Below, one piece after another: positions 1 through 10,295 of a stretch of 64,000 nt of DNA. The notes beneath the pieces are model-generated. The model made no database searches. It had not been told where the DNA came from and saw only the letters and a program-made list of their open reading frames with translations. The translations under genes were made by a program, and so were the position numbers. Origin of the DNA: Bryoerythrophyllum caledonicum. Taxonomy: Eukaryota; Streptophyta; Bryopsida; Pottiales; Pottiaceae. The DNA lies in the NCBI GenBank assembly GCA_963971425.1, contig OZ020515.1:4208678-4272677 (forward strand). The letters are read 5' to 3'. The number at the start of each line of letters is the position of its first letter. Position 1 is the first letter of the stretch.

Positions 1-1
1 T

Positions 2-1840
2 CATCGCTATATTTGCCGTAAGAGTGACAACAAAGTCGTGCCTCTTATTCTCCTTCCTATGAATACTGCCAAATTTGATATTTTCAATTACGTGAACGAG
101 GAGGTGAAAAGAATTTGTAATGGAGAAACGATTTCTATGAGTTCGTTCCGGAGGATGTGGCGCATGAAGTATCCTCACGTTCAAGTACCTCCATTCTCGA
201 GATTCTCAAAGTGCTATCATTGTTGGGAGTATAAATGTACCATGGAGGGAACCACCAATGCGGATGCAAGGATAAAGATAAAGGAGTTGTTTATATTGCA
301 TCTGCGCAACCAAATGGAAGAACGTAGGCATTATTTGATATTCAAGAGGTTGTGTTATATTAGCTCTGAGTTGTACATGTGCATCATAGTGGATGGCATG
401 GATCAAAACACAACCATGGTACCCAGGATGCGTCAGACTGTGAAGAACATTGAACATCGATTTGTGAAGACCCACCTGTGCGGAGCTCTTGTACATGGGA
501 TCGGTTTATATTACGACGTGTGGTTTGGGGCTCACCACAAACATGATAGCAACCAAGTCGTGAGTACATTGTTGTACGTGATAGGAAATGTGTTGCGGAG
601 GAAGGGTTTTTTGCCACCAACATTACAAATCCAGGCGGACAACTGCACACGGGAGAACAAAAACATTTATATGTTTGCTCTATGTGCTACATTGGTGGGA
701 TTGGGGTTTTTTCAGGAGGTAGAGCTATCTTTTCTCATAGTGGGCGATACACACAAAGATATTGATCAACGCTTTAGTTGTATATCAAATACATTGAAGA
801 GGTCGGACGTGGACTCGTTGAAGGAAATGATGAGTCTTATAGAACAAGGAACGTCTCCTACGGAGGCATTTATTAGTGCCCGGCTGCTAGACAATGTATG
901 GGATTGGAAATTGTTCATAACTCCTCACTTACTGACACGTCAGGATTCATTAGTGGGCATAACATTTCCGCACCACATGCGATTCTACATGGACAATCGA
1001 GAAGGACCTCGTGAGGTTCGAGTACAATACAAACATTATTGCAAGGATCCATGGGGACCGGAGGCAGGGACAAAAACTTTGAGGTCGTTGCCAAGTAAGG
1101 ATGAGCGACCATCGTTTGCGGAAGTATTTGCAGTGGACGAACGGGAGTTGAAGGCGTTGGATGACTTCGTCGTATATAAAGAAAGGTGCATTCAAAGATT
1201 GCAGTATAAGGACAAGAATCGCGAGGCAAAAGTAGAGGCTGAACGATTGAAAATCTATTTAGCTGAATTTCCACACAAATACCGTAGCAATGAGCATCGT
1301 TCCTCATCGTTTTGGCCTTCAGAGTTCTCCAACACCAGATCAACAGAGAGTGCATCTTTGGATGTAATAGATGGTACAAGTGAAGAAAATCGCGAGATAA
1401 ATGTCGTAGAGCAGGTAGTGGCGATGCTTCCAAATGCTGAGGCTCGAGGATACTTTGGTCCTCGTAGAAGAAGACCCTCTAATCAAGCAGTGCGTAGGGC
1501 ACAACAAACACAATGCAACTATGTTGAGGAACGAGCCGAAGAAAGAGCAAGGTATGAAGGTAATCACGACCCATTTCCACCATTTAATCCACAATCTGAT
1601 ATCCGTTGTGGACAATTTGTAGCCTTGAGTGTTGATCGAGCAGAAATAGAAGGCAGTGTACCATTCTATGTAGGAAAAGTAATTGAGGAAGGAAAAAATC
1701 GATGGAGACTGAAGATAAAGGTTTGTTGGTATTGGCCCATCATCCAAAGGGGGGTTGTTGATGGACATGGGTCATCTGTACGACGGTATGCAAATTGCAT
1801 GGATTCATTGTGGGAGCCATCTGGGGAGAGCCATAGTTAG
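2..1840 (+). CDS. DUF7869-like mobile-element protein, 5' end outside window
   Basis: The frame is open from base 2, so the gene starts before the window; about 612 residues are visible. I recognise a DUF7869-type layout common in repeat-rich algal, moss and oomycete genomes. A first block holds DGMDQ near nt 392, a second holds QADN near nt 632, and a third holds GDTHKDIDQ near nt 743. These spaced acidic residues resemble an RNase-H/DDE-type nuclease core, which is inference. A charged, coiled-coil-like stretch follows near nt 1130-1280. The C-terminus, about nt 1600-1830, has a FVALSV...PFYVGKV block and a Trp-rich end that could be a chromatin-reader-like domain. The tail looks decayed, with about two breaks, because similar coding continues past the end given here to about 2060. 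No terminal repeats were found. Domain identity is moderate; function is unproven. Confidence 0.5.
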   Translation, partial: HRYICRKSDNKVVPLILLPMNTAKFDIFNYVNEEVKRICNGETISMSSFRRMWRMKYPHVQVPPFSRFSKCYHCWEYKCTMEGTTNADARIKIKELFILHLRNQMEERRHYLIFKRLCYISSELYMCIIVDGMDQNTTMVPRMRQTVKNIEHRFVKTHLCGALVHGIGLYYDVWFGAHHKHDSNQVVSTLLYVIGNVLRRKGFLPPTLQIQADNCTRENKNIYMFALCATLVGLGFFQEVELSFLIVGDTHKDIDQRFSCISNTLKRSDVDSLKEMMSLIEQGTSPTEAFISARLLDNVWDWKLFITPHLLTRQDSLVGITFPHHMRFYMDNREGPREVRVQYKHYCKDPWGPEAGTKTLRSLPSKDERPSFAEVFAVDERELKALDDFVVYKERCIQRLQYKDKNREAKVEAERLKIYLAEFPHKYRSNEHRSSSFWPSEFSNTRSTESASLDVIDGTSEENREINVVEQVVAMLPNAEARGYFGPRRRRPSNQAVRRAQQTQCNYVEERAEERARYEGNHDPFPPFNPQSDIRCGQFVALSVDRAEIEGSVPFYVGKVIEEGKNRWRLKIKVCWYWPIIQRGVVDGHGSSVRRYANCMDSLWEPSGESHS

Positions 1841-2580
1841 GTAGAGAAAGATGCATGTATTTTTTCATGGATAGATACACCGGAAAGAACCATATCCGGG
1901 GCTAATGGGTGGAGAAAGCGCAATGTATTTGGACTGTAGGTTGAAAGCAAGATTCGCATTCTTCAATCGGCTAAGGCTCACATTCTACAATATATTGCAA
2001 TGCTAACCGAAGCTATCGACGACGACCGTTTGCAACAAGCCTTAAATTCTATGGAGTAGGTAGTGTGCCTTTATAAGAGTATACTAGTTGTATATGATAA
2101 ATGCTATATAGTGTATGTGTAAGAGTAGTATATTCTAAGGGTGATGTAAGATGTTATGTCATTAATCCTATAGAGTAAAGGTGTTTTTACTATTGGTGCT
2201 AAGTCCATTTTTAGAAGCATGTATATTTAGTTTCCACCATTGTATGCAATATGTACTACGTAGAATATATTTTAATCAATTGCCAACCCTTGCATCAAGT
2301 ATGTTTTTTTTGTGATGACGCCTACTTGTATACTACAATCCTTCAAATCTATCTTTGAAATATTGTGAAACTACATTAAATACACATTTATCTAGTATTA
2401 TTAAGGGACCACCAAAAATTAGTTGAAAATGCCAAAATTTCGCTTCCAATATAAACAACCATGATTGTACATAGTTTGTTGAAGAAGCTCAAAAGATATT
2501 TATAATTTGTTCGCAATGGCCGCCGTTGTACCTAAGTGCACTTTCATTTGGTGAGTGCATAATTGCTTAATTGCGTGTTA
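1841..2580. other. Spacer after the DUF7869-like gene
   Basis: AT-rich DNA. Up to about 2060 it still looks like a worn continuation of the upstream coding sequence, encoding a helix-rich tail. Beyond that I see no gene, RNA or clear repeat. Confidence 0.5.
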
Positions 2581-2589
2581 CTTGTAATC

Positions 2590-3240
2590 AACATAGAGGT
2601 GGTTTCAAGCCAAAAGTTCCATGGGCACATGTTTTTTTTTAAATCTTTGGGAGGGTGTCAAAGTGGGCAGTTGTGAAACTTTTCTCATAACTACCCACAT
2701 GTTAATAGATTTTGAATGTCTTTTTTAAAATACATTTCCTGGCCTCGAAACTTTTCACAAACATTAGCAACAAAAAGTTGATCTTGTGACAAAATTTCAT
2801 GCTGAAATAACAAAATCTCATCCCAAGGGAGGGTGTCAAAGTTGGAAGTAGTAAAATGGTTTTCAGGTTTGTTTCTCACAACTACACATGTTGGTAGATT
2901 TGGCATATTATTTTTTGTGTGGATATTTTGGACTTGAAATTTTTGCACATGTAATCAACATGAATTTGTTTTCACTCCCAAATTCCATGGGCAAAAAACA
3001 TTTCCTCAAACCTTGGGAAAGTGTCAAAGTTGGCAGCTATGAAACTTTTCTCACAACTACCCCAATGTTGGTAAATCTTGCATATCTTTTTTTGTATAAA
3101 TCTTCTACACTTGAAATTTGGTACGCATGTTTTTAACATAGAGGTGATATTGTCTCCAAAATTTCATGGTAAAATAACAAATTTCAGCCCTCAGGATGGT
3201 GTCAAAGTTGGCAACAATGTAGGACACTATCCCTGGAATT
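2590..3240 (+). repeat. Satellite-like tandem repeat, ~180-bp unit, about 4 copies
   Basis: The landmark GTGTCAAAGT recurs at 2655, 2833, 3021 and 3199, giving periods of 178, 188 and 178 bp. Each copy also shares motifs like CTCACAACTACCC, TGTTGGTAGAT and a run ending in CATGGGCAAA. The copies are diverged but in register. The period is close to a nucleosome repeat, as in many plant satellites; any chromatin role is inference. Confidence 0.75.
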
Positions 3241-4085
3241 GCCAAAACGCCAATTTGAATAGCACCCTACTCTACATAATGAGTTTTGGATGTTACATAG
3301 AAATGAAAAATTCTATCTTGGTTTTCAATATAAAATTGATTCATTACAATCTGGTTGTGGACATGCACATTGAATGGTAAAAGATTTAAATAATGTCATT
3401 TAAACTAACACATAATTTGTGAAATCTTCACAATGCATATGCCCCTAAAAAGAATGATATTAATATATATAAGCCTTGTTGATTTCTCCAAATCAACTAG
3501 GCATTGTAAGTAGTTGTTTGTAAATAGTACAAACAACTCCCTCTGTAGCCACCATTATATACAACAATTGTGTTTTTTAGATTAGCATAGTAACTATTTG
3601 TGAAAACACCTCCTGTAACATTTTCATATACCATGTTATGTTTTCAGAAGACTATGTTGACTTTTGAGGAACATTTTATTTCTTCTTCTTCTTCTTCTTC
3701 TTTTTATTTTTTATTTTTTTTATAAGGTTCAGATATTGAAATGACCTCCAAATGAAAGATGTTAGTTGAAGAATCTTCAATGCGAAGGTGAAAGTCTTGC
3801 TAAATTTAATTAAATTTTTGTATTCTAGAGAGTAAAATATGTGCTCGTACATATGTTTCCCAATTGACATGTAAGGGTTAAGGGTTAAAAGACAAGATTA
3901 TGGCATGGATTATATAGAATTCCAATGATTCATGTGGTCCAAATCTAATTGAAAATGTACAAGTGACAATGAAAGGCTCATTGCCAAATTTGATAATAGA
4001 GAAGAAATGATAGAATTAATGTAATGAATGTGAGTATAAAGTAATTGCAAACCTTCTTTGTTGGATGCATGATAAAAAGATGTAA
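3241..4085. other. AT-rich spacer before nicastrin
   Basis: No gene is visible. A pyrimidine run of CTT repeats and T tracts lies at about 3678-3720. The rest is unique-looking AT-rich sequence up to the promoter-side tandem repeat. Confidence 0.5.
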
Positions 4086-4088
4086 TTA

Positions 4089-4213
4089 GACAGATTCCGA
4101 CTGAAATCGAGACGACAGATTCCGACTGAAATCGGGACGACAGATTCCGACTGAAATCGGGACGACAGATTCCGACTAAAATCGAGACGACAGATTCCGA
4201 CTGAAATTGAGAG
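4089..4213 (+). repeat. 25-bp tandem repeat, 5 copies, ~180 bp upstream of nicastrin start
   Basis: Copies begin at 4089, 4114, 4139, 4164 and 4189, each starting GACAGATTCCGACTGAAATC with one or two changes; a sixth degenerate piece follows at about 4222. The core GATT-CCGACTG-AAATC is a partial inverted repeat, as expected of a protein-binding site. The last copy ends about 180 bp before the nicastrin ATG, so it lies in or beside the core promoter. A regulatory role is inference. Confidence 0.85.
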
Positions 4214-4395
4214 AAATTGAGACGACACATTCTAATAGAGAACGGTCGAGAAAGACGTTTTGTTGTTGTACAATAGATAGAGAGAATTAAACGAGCTACG
4301 TAATTCTTCATGTGCGTGACTTGAAATGTGATGCGAAGTTCTGAGAGATTGTGTTTTGAGCCCATTTTTGCAGTCGTTGCAGAGACTCCCAAGCA

Positions 4396-7300
4396 ATGGC
4401 CGCCATAGCTAGGGTTTCAACCCTCCCACTCCTCCTGCTCCTGCTCCTGCTGCCTTTCCCCGCCGACGGCCGCTCCGCCGGCTCCGTCCCGGAGCTCGAG
4501 GCGCGCATGTACGCCGCCCTTGCGGGCTCGCCCTGCGTGCGCTCGCTCAGCTTGAGCGGGGAGCTCGGGTGCGGCAACCCGGGGCGCGCGCTGGCGGACG
4601 CGCCGATCCGGAGGGCGGGCGGCGGGGAGAGGCTGGACGCGCCCGCGGCCGTGCTGGTCGCCGCGAGTGCGTTCCTGGAGTTTCTCGATGCCGTCAGAGA
4701 CGATGAGAACGTCGTCGGGGTGCTGGTAGAGAATGCGACGGGGAGCCCGGGGTTCGGAGGCTCGGACGATGCNNNNNNNNNNNNNNNNNNNNNNNNNNNN
4801 NNNNNNNNNNNNNNNNNNNNNNNNNNNNNNNNNNNNNNNNNNNNNNNNNNNNNNNNNNNNNNNNNNNNNNNNNNNNNNNNNNNNNNNNNNNNNNNNNNNN
4901 NNNNNNNNNNNNNNNNNNNNNNNNNNNNNNNNNNNNNNNNNNNNNNNNNNNNNNNNNNNNNNNNNNNNNNNNCTCCTGCTGCCTTTCCCCGCCGACGGCC
5001 GCTCCGCCGGCTCCGTCCCGGAGCTCGAGGCGCGCATGTACGCCGCCCTTGCGGGCTCGCCCTGCGTGCGCTCGCTCAGCTTGAGCGGGGAGCTCGGGTG
5101 CGGCAACCCGGGGCGCGCGCTGGCGGACGCGCCGATCCGGAGGGCGGGCGGCGGGGAGAGGCTGGACGCGCCCGCGGCCGTGCTGGTCGCCGCGAGTGCG
5201 TTCCTGGAGTTTCTCGATGCCGTCAGAGACGATGAGAACGTCGTCGGGGTGCTGGTAGAGAATGCGACGGGGAGCCCGGGGTTCGGAGGCTCGGACGATG
5301 CGGCGTTCCCGCAGGCGGAGTTCGCGCCGTATGAGAATCGGTCGTGGATTTGGAATTCGGCCGCGTCGGGGATGCTGCAGCGGCGGTTTGATTTCCCCGT
5401 GTTCCTTCTCTCTCCGGTGAGTGTAGGTGGAATCCGGATTGCGATAATTGCTCGGTTCTCGTCAAGATTGTTACAATCACTAAACAGCCGTCGCGAGATT
5501 TTTGCACTCGGTTCTGCAATTGAATGCTCTCGTGAACCGAGATATAGTTGAATGTTCTAGGATTGTGAGGATTATGCGACAATCTTGTAACGAATTGCGA
5601 GAATTGCACGGTCCTGATCAAGATTGTTGCACTCAACAGCCGTCTTCATAAGATCGTTAATCTTTAGATCACTAAACAACCGTTGTAAGATTGTTGCACT
5701 GTGTTCTATAATCGAATGCTCTCCTGAATTGAGATGTTATTGAATGCTCAAAGACTGAGGATTATGCAACGATCTTGTAACGGCTGTTTCGTGACTGTAA
5801 GATTGCTTCTAACTCAGCGAATCCTAGGGTTTAGGGCTTTAGTGTTGCTGCGCATAGGGAATAGAGTGTTGATAATTTCCTAGTGCTTCCATTAAGCAGG
5901 CAACGTTTCTGGTAGGAGACATGTTATCATATGAATGCACGCTTTAGGGAACTGATTTATTCATTTGATTCAAAGCCAAGAAGATAGCTGACACTGAGAT
6001 TATCTGTAAAGTAAGGCAAAAATACCATGAGTTTTGACCTGTTTCTCATTTTGTAGCAATCATCAAATAGCGCTATTATGAAGCAAAACGTAGGATATCT
6101 TATTGAAACTTTAGGTGACTCTACAAATAACTCCTCTATTTGTGACGGTTCTATTTGCTGCAGGAAAGCACAGTGCTGGCGCAAAAGCTTGCATTAGAGA
6201 ACGCCAAGAACGGGTTCAAGATGCCTACACATGTGGTAGAATTCAACGATATCATGCAGTCGACTAAATCCGGGACTCATACATCAGAGTCATGCTTGCG
6301 GGAGCTCTCTTGTCTTCCTTTGGGAGGTTACAGTGTAATGTCAACTTTCCCGGCTGTCAACGTTTCGGCTCCAGTTGTGAAGCCCGTGGTAGTGGCGATG
6401 GCGTCCATGGATTCCGCCACTTTCTTTCGTGATGTCGCGCCTGGAGCCGACTCTCCAATGTCAGGTCTGATTTGCACTTAAATATAATGAATGCTTCCTC
6501 TTAGATAGATGGTTTGTTCTTATGAGAACTCCGAATTGCCCAAAAGTGTCCATTGTCGTAGCTTATTCTTTCGAATACAGAAACATCTAGGAAGGGGTTG
6601 AATTGTATAGAAGGGAGAGAAGAAAGTTTACCTACACTATGGGGTAGTTTGAAGTTTTTTTGCTATCTAATGGAGGTCTATATATCTCAACTGCTGAATG
6701 GTTGCTGAATATTCTACTTAATGTTTGGGATCTCGCCGTTTCAGGTGTGATAGCGTTACTTGCAGCGGTGGATGCGCTATCTCACGTTGTTGGCTTCAAC
6801 GAGCTTCCTAAGAGACTTGTCTTTCTTTTATTTACGGGGGAGGCTAGAGGCTACTTGGGGAGCCGACAGTTCCTTGCTCAACTGAAGAACAACACCTTTG
6901 TAGATTATGGACTGACACCCCGATTGATACAAGAAGTTTTGGAAGTTGGTTCGGTGGGGCGAGCGTCACGGTCCACGTTCTTTGCCCATAAGCAGGCCAC
7001 GGCAACAGCTGCTCCAACTCAACAGATGCTTGACTCGTTGCAAGCGTCGGCTTCTTCGACTTCGTCCATTTTAAAGCTTGCTAGCGCCACCAATCCGGGG
7101 ATTCCGCCCTCCAGTCTCATGACATTCGTGCACAACGATCCTACAATTTCTGGTACGTGAGACATCTGCCTCATCTTTGGTGTGAATTCTGCTTTGCCTT
7201 TCATCGGGTATCTAATGTGAAAAGAGCTCAAATGGTTGTTCTGTGTAGGTGTTGTCATTGAAGAGTTTGACACCGCCTATGTAAATAAGTATTACAATAG

Positions 7301-8574
7301 TCAGTACGACGACAAGAGCAACGTGAACACAACAGCTATAGTGGCAGCGGCATCATTGGTGGCCCGAACGCTTACCATTCTCGCAAGTGACAACGTTTTG
7401 ACTGTTGATTCCCCAACTGTAAAATCTATTCAGGTGTTGCCTCATCGTCCAAAACAAACCTCTTCTTTCAAGTGAGTGTCTGTTTCAGGAGTGTTAATTT
7501 TTTGGCATTGTTTGCATAAACAGGTGAACGTTTCACTGGTGGAGGAGATGGTGGATTGCGTCTTTGGAACATCTCCCGGAATGAAGTGCGGATTAGTAGA
7601 GAGTTTGATGACCGCATCCCAAGATGTCGCGAGTCAATACGTGGGCGTGTTTCAAGCAGATCCGAACGTATTCCCGAATCTAATTCCAGAAGTGATTGGC
7701 GATACGGCTCGATTTGTGTGGAACTTTTTAGCTGATCGGACGGCTCCGCAGGCGACGGATGTGTCTGAGAAATGTACTTTGTCTTGCAAGAACCCCTGGG
7801 AAGTTTGTGTTGGGGCAACAAAAAGTCAGACGGGAAAGTGTCGTTCTTCTGCAACCAGGTATGTGGAGATCACTACTTCAACCCTGAAGTCTCTTTAGAG
7901 TTCCAGATTATGTGCTAGTTGGTTATATGTTTGAGTTCTTTGTAAAATCACCCGAAGTTTGAAGAAGATACCCTCTCTTTTTTCCGTTCTGAATTGAATC
8001 AAAATCACCTCTAAATAGCTTTCATTTGATCTACATTCAGCTCACACTATAGAAAGGCGGCTAATGTTAGTGGTTGATCTCATGCAAACTCTTTTTTCAT
8101 TTTCAAAGACGGTTAGAGTTACTTCGACATGAGCTTAGAGACCACCCAGCTCTTCCATATTTAGAGTGAATAAATAGTAAACAGCAGTAGAACGAGGAGG
8201 TATCTTATTGAAAATCTGGGTGACTTTACAAAAACTCTATTTTATTGTACTCTTTCTGTGAGCCTAGTTCTCGTTCTTCCACTGACATAAAATGTGATGC
8301 AATAATCAGATACGTTCCTGCATACTCTCCAAGGTTACGATTTGAGGAGTATGGATGGACATTGATTCCTTTGGAGGCCAACGACAAAATGGGAGCAGCT
8401 GATCCGGTGTACACCGAAAGCTATTGGAGCAGCATCAGTATGCGCGCGTATCTTCGAGAAGGATTTTGGTACGAAGAGTTCATTCTCTTCAACGGAGTGT
8501 GTGTGACTCTCATCTCCATCGTTTTCACGTTCAGCTCAACGATGTTCCTTAGGAAACGGCTGAAGAGGGCTTGA
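4396..8574 (+). CDS. NCSTN: Nicastrin, gamma-secretase subunit
   Basis: Nicastrin is the large glycoprotein that works with presenilin, APH1 and PEN2 in the intramembrane protease gamma-secretase. Exons by splice phase: 4396-4772 continuing at 5302-5416 (the stretch between is a gap artefact), 6164-6464, 6745-7152, 7249-7433, 7524-7858 and 8310-8574, about 661 residues, normal for the family. The start gives a Leu-rich signal peptide (about residues 7-20). RFDFPVFLLS near the end of exon 1, LLFTGEARGYLGS (the DYIGS-like segment) in exon 3, and RYVPAYSPRL in exon 6 are family landmarks. A single membrane helix lies near the C-terminus, followed by RKRLKRA, giving type I topology. Introns 1 and 5 carry copies of a repeat shared with other genes here. 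Identity is secure; the exact exon 1 sequence depends on the gap. Confidence 0.92.
4773..4972. other. Assembly gap of 200 N
   Basis: Exactly 200 N, a typical placeholder length. The sequence directly left (4444-4772) and the sequence directly right (4973-5301) appear identical. Confidence 0.98.
4973..5301 (+). repeat. Second copy of nicastrin exon 1 segment, probable assembly artefact
   Basis: These 329 bp repeat 4444-4772 with no difference that I can see. The two copies abut the N gap on either side. Collapsing them gives one in-frame exon 1 (377 + 115 nt) that fits nicastrin length. This is what overlapping contig ends that were never merged look like, rather than a real duplication. Confidence 0.85.
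7955..8235. repeat. Intron-resident repeat family, copy in nicastrin intron 5
   Basis: Starts with AAGATACCCTCTCTTTTTT and ends with GAGGAGGTATCTTATTG, so the two ends are inverted relative to each other. Inside, on the opposite strand, lies ATGGAAGAGCTGGGTGGTCT, shared with introns of other genes in this window. A related single end (GGATATCTTATTGAAACTTT) lies at 6090-6120 in intron 1. Confidence 0.65.
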
Positions 8575-9803
8575 TCGATTTGTGTGTACCAGCACTTCAA
8601 GACATTTACTAAGACAAGAAGTGGCTATGAACGAAGAGTTTGTCACTACTTTTCTATTCCTTCATGCTTTCGTTTTGAGACGATTTGGGAGGCGATGAAG
8701 GGGCAACCACTCAGATGATTGGGTTGTGAAATTGGAAGCCGAGAAGTTCATTGGTCTGAAGTTGGGGGCGTGTACATACAAGTGCTCAAGGATGTGTGAT
8801 AATCGTCATCGAACTGGACCCTGCAACTCTATGAGGTACATTGCCTATTGCATACTGTTTTTAAATAATATGAAAGTGTCACACCATTCTCAAGAGAAAG
8901 ATTATGAAGATTGAGAATGGGGGGAAGGGTATATAGGGTCCAGTGGGAGCCATTTTCTATTTCTCCTGTGACACCCCGTATGAATCTATGAAGATTGAGA
9001 ATGGATGGGAATGCGCATTTTGCTCCAAAGAGATGAAAATTGATTTCCTAAGCCCATTCTTTATCACCTTTGGAGGTGAAGAATGTCCAATCTAAATCTT
9101 CAGAAAATAGGTTCCTCTTTTTTCATGGAAAAAATGCCATGTTACCCCATTTTCTGAAGATTAGAATGAACAACGAGAGATGTGACACCTCCCATGGACA
9201 ATTCACCCCCAGTATGGAAGTAAAATGCAAAAATATCAAGTTCATTTGTATAGATAAAACTAGAAAATTTCTATGTGTTCCTAGACTTAAAGGGTGAACG
9301 TCTTTCTGTTGGATTATAATTTGCTTCCTTTTTAAAATCGAAGTTGAGATTTAATGAACTATGGCCATGGACATTAATTTGTTGTCGTGGGATTGAGTAA
9401 AAGTCTTTGTAAAAGTCATTTTATGAATAATGGATGTTATCCTTTTTGGGTGCAGGATTGGATATCAATTGTGTCAAGATGGTTTGTGTGAGGCTATTTT
9501 CAATGATATTGGTCTCACTGTTGCAAAGGGACAAGGACAATGTAAGAATGTTGCATACACTTTATCTATATTTCTCATTGTACTTGAAAAGTGAGGTTTC
9601 TTTGTAAATGTGTCAATTGTGTGTTTAGCCATTTGAATGCTAATTTCTGTGTTCTCCTAAATGGCTAGAGGTCCTTTGAGGCCAAGCAATTTGATAAGTA
9701 TAATTCAAGCATTTGTTGAAGTCTTTGTTTTGATTTATAAATGGTTATTACTATATTCATCTTAAGTGGTCACATTTATCCCAAAAGTTTTTTTAATGTC
9801 ATA
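8575..9803. other. Spacer between nicastrin and the pogo element
   Basis: AT-rich. Short related segments (TGAAGATTGAGAATGG) recur near 8910 and 8990, and an inverted partner is near 9100. No open frame resembles a known protein. Confidence 0.5.
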
Positions 9804-10295
9804 TAAGGTACAGACACCTATAACGGATAACTTAAGCATTTGAGCATGGAGTGGCTGTGATTATGAAGGAGGAGTTATTATTCCTTTGTAGGGAAATAAG
9901 GTTCATGAAGAATGAGAATTTTTAATTTTTTTTTTAAGTAAATCTGAAATTACTACAAATTTTTGAGTGAAAAAGTAGCCCAGACACACAACCAACATAT
10001 AGCTTCACCCATTACGGATAGGAATAAAAGCAGTGAAGAAAAATCCATTTCTGAGATACCATGACAAACATCATGCAAATCAAGCATGGACAGAACCTAA
10101 AACGGACAAGTCTAAACCACAAAGAAAACTCTGAAGCCCCCAATCCCAGCCACAGCCGGAGCTTGGTGACGTCACTGGGGTTCCCTCTTTGCGCACCCCG
10201 CGCTCCCCATGCAGGCAACGGAAGTCCCCAGAGCGGGCACAGCGTCCTCCTCTTTCGGGGCTCAAACTTTGTCTCCCACTTGTTCGTCGACGGTG

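Noticed and set aside
2888-3380. Small proteins in the 2.9-3.4 kb region
   Set aside because: The frames follow the ~180-bp satellite repeat and change from copy to copy.
4089-4213. CRISPR array
   Set aside because: The 25-bp units abut with no spacers, and the genome is eukaryotic.
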